From Radiobacillus deserti (GTDB lineage: Bacteria; Bacillota; Bacilli; Bacillales; Amphibacillaceae), in contig NZ_CP041666.1 in assembly GCF_007301515.1 (NCBI RefSeq), positions 186,001 to 250,000 of the forward strand: a stretch of DNA of 64,000 nucleotides. The letters run 5' to 3'. The position numbers and the translations under genes were made by a program. Under the pieces are notes generated by a model. The model searched no databases, had not been told where the DNA came from, and worked only from the letters and a program-made list of their open reading frames with translations. Below are positions 61,480 through 64,000 of the stretch, one piece after another. How positions within the stretch are numbered: the stretch's first letter is position 1; every line of letters starts with the position of its first letter.

Positions 61480-62052
61480 ATGAATCGAGTTGCTGTTTAT
61501 TGTGGATCAAGTAAAGGAGCTACGGAAGAATATGTACAAGCAGCCCGGAGATTAGGAAAAGAATTGGCAAGCCGCAATATTGCCCTTGTCTATGGAGGAG
61601 CAAGTGTTGGAGTAATGGGTGCGGTTGCGAATTCCGTACTAGAAAATGGGGGACAAGCGATTGGCGTCATGCCCCGTTTCTTGGAGGAACGCGAGATATC
61701 CCATAAAGCATTAACGGACTTAATCATCGTTGAAACAATGCATGAACGGAAAGCGAAAATGGCAGAATTGGTGGATGGGTTCATTACTTTGCCTGGCGGT
61801 GCGGGAACGATGGAGGAATTTTTTGAAGTATTAACATGGGCCCAAATTGGATTACATAAAAAGCCTTGTGGTTTATTAAATACGAATCATTATTACGGTC
61901 CATTAGTCGACTTCTTTTCGCATATGGTAGACGAGCAATTTATGCAAGAACGCTATAAAGACATGGTAATCGTAGAAGAAAGCTCCGAAATGCTACTAGA
62001 TAGGTTTGAGGATTACATCGCACCTGGCATGAAGACCTATGAAAATCAGTAA
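61480..62052 (+). CDS. LOG family protein (TIGR00730, YvdD-like)
   Basis: 190 aa. Nucleotide-binding signatures are YCGSSKGA at the start, YGGASVGVMG, E-R-K-x-x-M (MHERKAKMAELVDGFI) and PGGAGTMEEFFEV. Plant LOG enzymes release cytokinin bases from riboside 5'-monophosphates, and bacterial members act on AMP-like nucleotides. GGAGGGG precedes the ATG. Second gene after the DinB gene. Confidence 0.88.
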   Translation: MNRVAVYCGSSKGATEEYVQAARRLGKELASRNIALVYGGASVGVMGAVANSVLENGGQAIGVMPRFLEEREISHKALTDLIIVETMHERKAKMAELVDGFITLPGGAGTMEEFFEVLTWAQIGLHKKPCGLLNTNHYYGPLVDFFSHMVDEQFMQERYKDMVIVEESSEMLLDRFEDYIAPGMKTYENQ

Positions 62053-62053
62053 A

Positions 62054-62083
62054 TTGACTTTGGAATGATGCGCATGGTATATT
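62054..62083 (+). promoter_or_regulatory. Promoter of the mhqO-like gene
   Basis: TTGACT (62054-62059), 18-nt spacer, extended -10 TGg-TATATT (62075-62083). Confidence 0.75.
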
Positions 62084-62101
62084 TATCTCGAATTAAAGAT
62101 A
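62084..62101 (+). promoter_or_regulatory. MhqR-like operator
   Basis: TATCTCGAATTAAAGATA directly downstream of the -10. It differs at two positions from the palindromic MhqR box I recall from Bacillus subtilis (TATCTCGAATTCGAGATA). It implies induction by quinones or other electrophiles. Confidence 0.75.
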
Positions 62102-62156
62102 ATTTAAATCTTAACGACATATATCCATACAAAATTCTACTGTAACGGAGGGAATA

Positions 62157-63137
62157 ATGTTGAACCAACTAAAAGGAGTTCACCACGTAACGGCTATCAC
62201 AAGTAGTGCAGAGAAGAACTATGAATTTTTCACGTTTGTGTTAGGGATGCGACTTGTAAAAAAGACTGTAAATCAGGATGATATTCAGACCTACCATTTG
62301 TTCTTTGCGGATGATACGGGAAACCCTGGAACAGATATGACATTTTTTGATTTTCCGGGCATACCGAAAGGGACGCACGGTACAAACGAGATTTATCGTA
62401 CAGGCTTCCGTGTTCCTAGTGATGAAGCACTTGAATATTGGGTAAAGCGATTTGATCGATTAGAAGTAAAGCATAGTGGGATTAAAGAACAATTCGGGAA
62501 AAAGTCACTTTCCTTTGAAGATTTTGATGAGCAACAGTATCAGCTAGTATCGGATGAAAACAATGAAGGAGTAGATGCGGGTATTCCGTGGCAAAAGGGA
62601 CCAATCCCATTAGAATATGCTATTACTGGGCTTGGACCACTGCATATACGAATACAAAATTTTGATTTCTTTAAAGAAATGCTAGAAAAAGTGTTATTGT
62701 TTAGAGAAGTGGATCAAGATGGATCCGTACATCTATTTGAAGTCGGCGAAGGTGGCAATGGAGCATCCGTCATAGTCGAGCACAATGTGATGCTACCACA
62801 AGCACGTCAAGGCTTTGGAACGGTTCACCATGCTGCCTTCCGAGTGGAGGATCGTAAAGAACTGGACGAGTGGGATGAGCGAATGAAAGGGTTCGGTTTC
62901 CAAACCTCTGGGTTTGTAGATCGCTTCTTCTTTAAATCCTTATACTCACGTGTTGCACCACAAATTTTATTCGAATTTGCGACAGATGGACCAGGATTTA
63001 TGGGGGACGAACCTTACGAAACATTAGGAGAAAAACTTTCCTTACCTCCGTTCCTAGAACCGAAGCGTGAGCAAATTGAAAGCATGGTTCGACCAATTGA
63101 TACTGTTCGTAGTACGATTGACTTTAAGAAGGAATAA
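62157..63137 (+). CDS. mhqO: Ring-cleaving dioxygenase MhqO-like (VOC family)
   Basis: 326 aa with two vicinal-oxygen-chelate modules. Metal ligands are His in GVHHVTAI (residue ~10), His in VHHAAFRV (~224) and Glu in ILFEFATDGPGF (~275). The sequence DDTGNPGTDMTFFDFPGIPK is typical of Bacillus MhqO/MhqA/MhqE hydroquinone dioxygenases. GGAGGG precedes the ATG. The gene lies behind an MhqR-like box, supporting a role in quinone detoxification. Monocistronic. Confidence 0.88.
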   Translation: MLNQLKGVHHVTAITSSAEKNYEFFTFVLGMRLVKKTVNQDDIQTYHLFFADDTGNPGTDMTFFDFPGIPKGTHGTNEIYRTGFRVPSDEALEYWVKRFDRLEVKHSGIKEQFGKKSLSFEDFDEQQYQLVSDENNEGVDAGIPWQKGPIPLEYAITGLGPLHIRIQNFDFFKEMLEKVLLFREVDQDGSVHLFEVGEGGNGASVIVEHNVMLPQARQGFGTVHHAAFRVEDRKELDEWDERMKGFGFQTSGFVDRFFFKSLYSRVAPQILFEFATDGPGFMGDEPYETLGEKLSLPPFLEPKREQIESMVRPIDTVRSTIDFKKE

Positions 63138-63207
63138 TAGTGAATAGATTTTATGGTTAGGCTGGTTGAATTAGTATTAAATAATATGAGTCTTAAATAA
63201 GAAAATG

Positions 63208-63244
63208 CCTCCTAGTTTTTATAAACAAAGGAGGTTCCTTTTAT
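63208..63244 (+). terminator. Probable terminator after mhqO
   Basis: CCTCC/GGAGG with inner GTTT/AAAC pairing, then TTCCTTTT. Moderate strength. Confidence 0.55.
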
Positions 63245-63315
63245 GACATGACACCTCTTTAGACCTATATACTTATAAAGTAAGGTGTTTAAAATGAGGT
63301 GCGTTAAGGAGTGGT

Positions 63316-63585
63316 GATGTTGAGTCGGAAAATGATTTAGCTGCATGTATTACTGTTCCTATCTTACTTATTATTGCTAACATATGTATTCAGTTCATAG
63401 ACTTCACGCCGATAGTAAAAGGTTTAATCATTCTAGTTCCATGTTTAATCATTCTTTGGGTGATTTTTAGAATAGTAGAGACGGTTATTCGTAGATTGTT
63501 AGGGAACAATAATAAGAAAGTTGGATTAGCCTCCTTTTTTCTAGTACTGCTGTTTATAGGTCTCATTAATATGATGATGGTCTAG
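63316..63585 (+). pseudogene. Small membrane protein, start frameshifted
   Basis: AAGGAG and ATG (63320) give MLSRKM before a stop. A one-base shift joins the frame ENDLAACITVPILLIIANIC, LIILVPCLIILWVIFRIVET and LASFFLVLLFIGLINMMMV, ending at 63585. Three hydrophobic segments, about 90 aa if repaired, no family recognised. The downstream frame has no start codon of its own. Confidence 0.4.
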
Positions 63586-63641
63586 TAGACTATGAATTTT
63601 TTTAAAAGGCTACCAAAAACGGCTCTAGTTTAAGAAGTAAG

Positions 63642-63695
63642 AAGAACCTCCATTTTAGAGTGAATCTAAAAATGAGAGGTTCTTTGTTTTTTATT
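63642..63695. terminator. Long hairpin with T tract
   Basis: AAGAACCTC (63642-63650) pairs with GAGGTTCTT (63676-63684), extended by CATTTT/AAAAATG, then TGTTTTTTATT. It may serve both the upstream small gene and the convergent Spo0M-like gene. Confidence 0.75.
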
Positions 63696-63769
63696 CCATG
63701 GTACAGCCCCATGCTAATTCATCAGTTGCAAGTGGTCTTACTTTGATAATAGGGACAAGATTTAGTTAG

Positions 63770-64000
63770 TTATTTTTTAACAACAATCTCGTCACTGTCT
63801 ACACATTTTACATCGTCCATAAAGACGACTTTTGTACGTAAGCAGTATTTTACATCCTCAGAGGATGGCTCTAGATTAGCTGGAATAAGATAGGAAAAAG
63901 CAATCTCTTGTTGCTCTCCTAAGTTAATTGTTTTAGAAGTTAGCAAAGTTTTTACCGGCTCAATAAACTCTGGTTTCTTTCCAGGGCATTCACGGACCAG
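63770..64000 (-). CDS. Spo0M-like sporulation control protein (partial, runs off the window)
   Basis: The last 76 codons of a minus-strand gene, stop TAA at 63772-63770. Visible sequence: KTLLTSKTINLGEQQEIAFS, YLIPANLEPSSEDVKYCLRT, KVVFMDDVKCVDSDEIVVKK. The pattern (hydrophobic strand, S-Y-x-I-P, R-T-K-V, D-S-D-E-I-V-V) resembles the arrestin-like N-domain of Spo0M/SpoOM proteins, which affect sporulation onset. The N-terminal part lies beyond base 64000. Family call is tentative. Confidence 0.55.
   Translation of the reverse strand: MVRECPGKKPEFIEPVKTLLTSKTINLGEQQEIAFSYLIPANLEPSSEDVKYCLRTKVVFMDDVKCVDSDEIVVKK

Noticed and set aside
1..64000. CRISPR arrays, tRNA or rRNA genes, prophage modules
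   Set aside because: No regularly spaced repeats, cloverleaf sequences, rRNA cores or phage structural genes were recognised by eye.

Overview
The window looks like a chromosomal segment of a low-GC, endospore-forming Bacillaceae (Bacillus/Oceanobacillus-like). The evidence is the order sigW-rsiW-cdaA-cdaR-glmM-glmS with a glmS ribozyme, a Spo0E-type phosphatase, a Spo0M-like protein, a SigM-type sigma factor with its YhdL-like partner, strong AGGAGG ribosome binding sites, TTG/GTG starts and many U-tailed terminators. No tRNA, rRNA or CRISPR array was seen.

Layout. 1-7.6 kb is conserved core: cell-envelope stress control (sigW/rsiW), c-di-AMP synthesis (cdaA/cdaR) and amino-sugar synthesis (glmM/glmS). 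7.6-24.2 kb is accessory DNA lying between two diverged direct copies of a ~210-bp intergenic repeat. It holds an HD phosphohydrolase, remnants of a PP2C phosphatase and a metallophosphoesterase, an MFS/LysR pair, a 5'-truncated MFS gene, an ECF sigma/anti-sigma pair, a truncated repeat-rich surface protein, a GntR-controlled ABC operon, an acyltransferase and an SDR/TetR pair. 24.2-32.1 kb is a mosaic of oxidoreductases next to their own regulators (TetR, MerR, AraC). Part of it is clearly richer in GC than its neighbours, and it includes an SDR fused to an F420-reductase-like domain and a decayed IS1595-type transposase.

32.2-36.4 kb is a Fur-box siderophore ABC operon whose second permease carries an in-frame stop. 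37.4-43.4 kb is a beta-lactam resistance locus: blaR1-blaI diverge from a BlaI-operator promoter driving a MecA/PBP3-like lipoprotein PBP, a PBP fragment and a class A beta-lactamase. 43.4-46.7 kb is a TetR-controlled ABC exporter. 46.7-53.5 kb carries an XRE regulator fused to a complete desulfoferrodoxin, sigM/yhdL, an atypical Nramp-like transporter and small enzymes. 53.5-57.6 kb is a second, intact, divergently organised siderophore system with two Fur boxes. 57.6-64 kb holds an AKR, two frameshifted genes (epimerase, histidine phosphatase), a metallophosphoesterase, a DinB protein, a LOG protein and an mhqO-type dioxygenase behind an MhqR-like box.

The themes are stress sensing (three ECF sigma factors), electrophile/quinone and superoxide defence, iron uptake, and antibiotic resistance and export. 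Several genes carry single lesions (frameshifts or one stop). These may be real decay or assembly indels, and cannot be told apart here. All functions are inferred from sequence motifs and recalled family knowledge; no database search was run.
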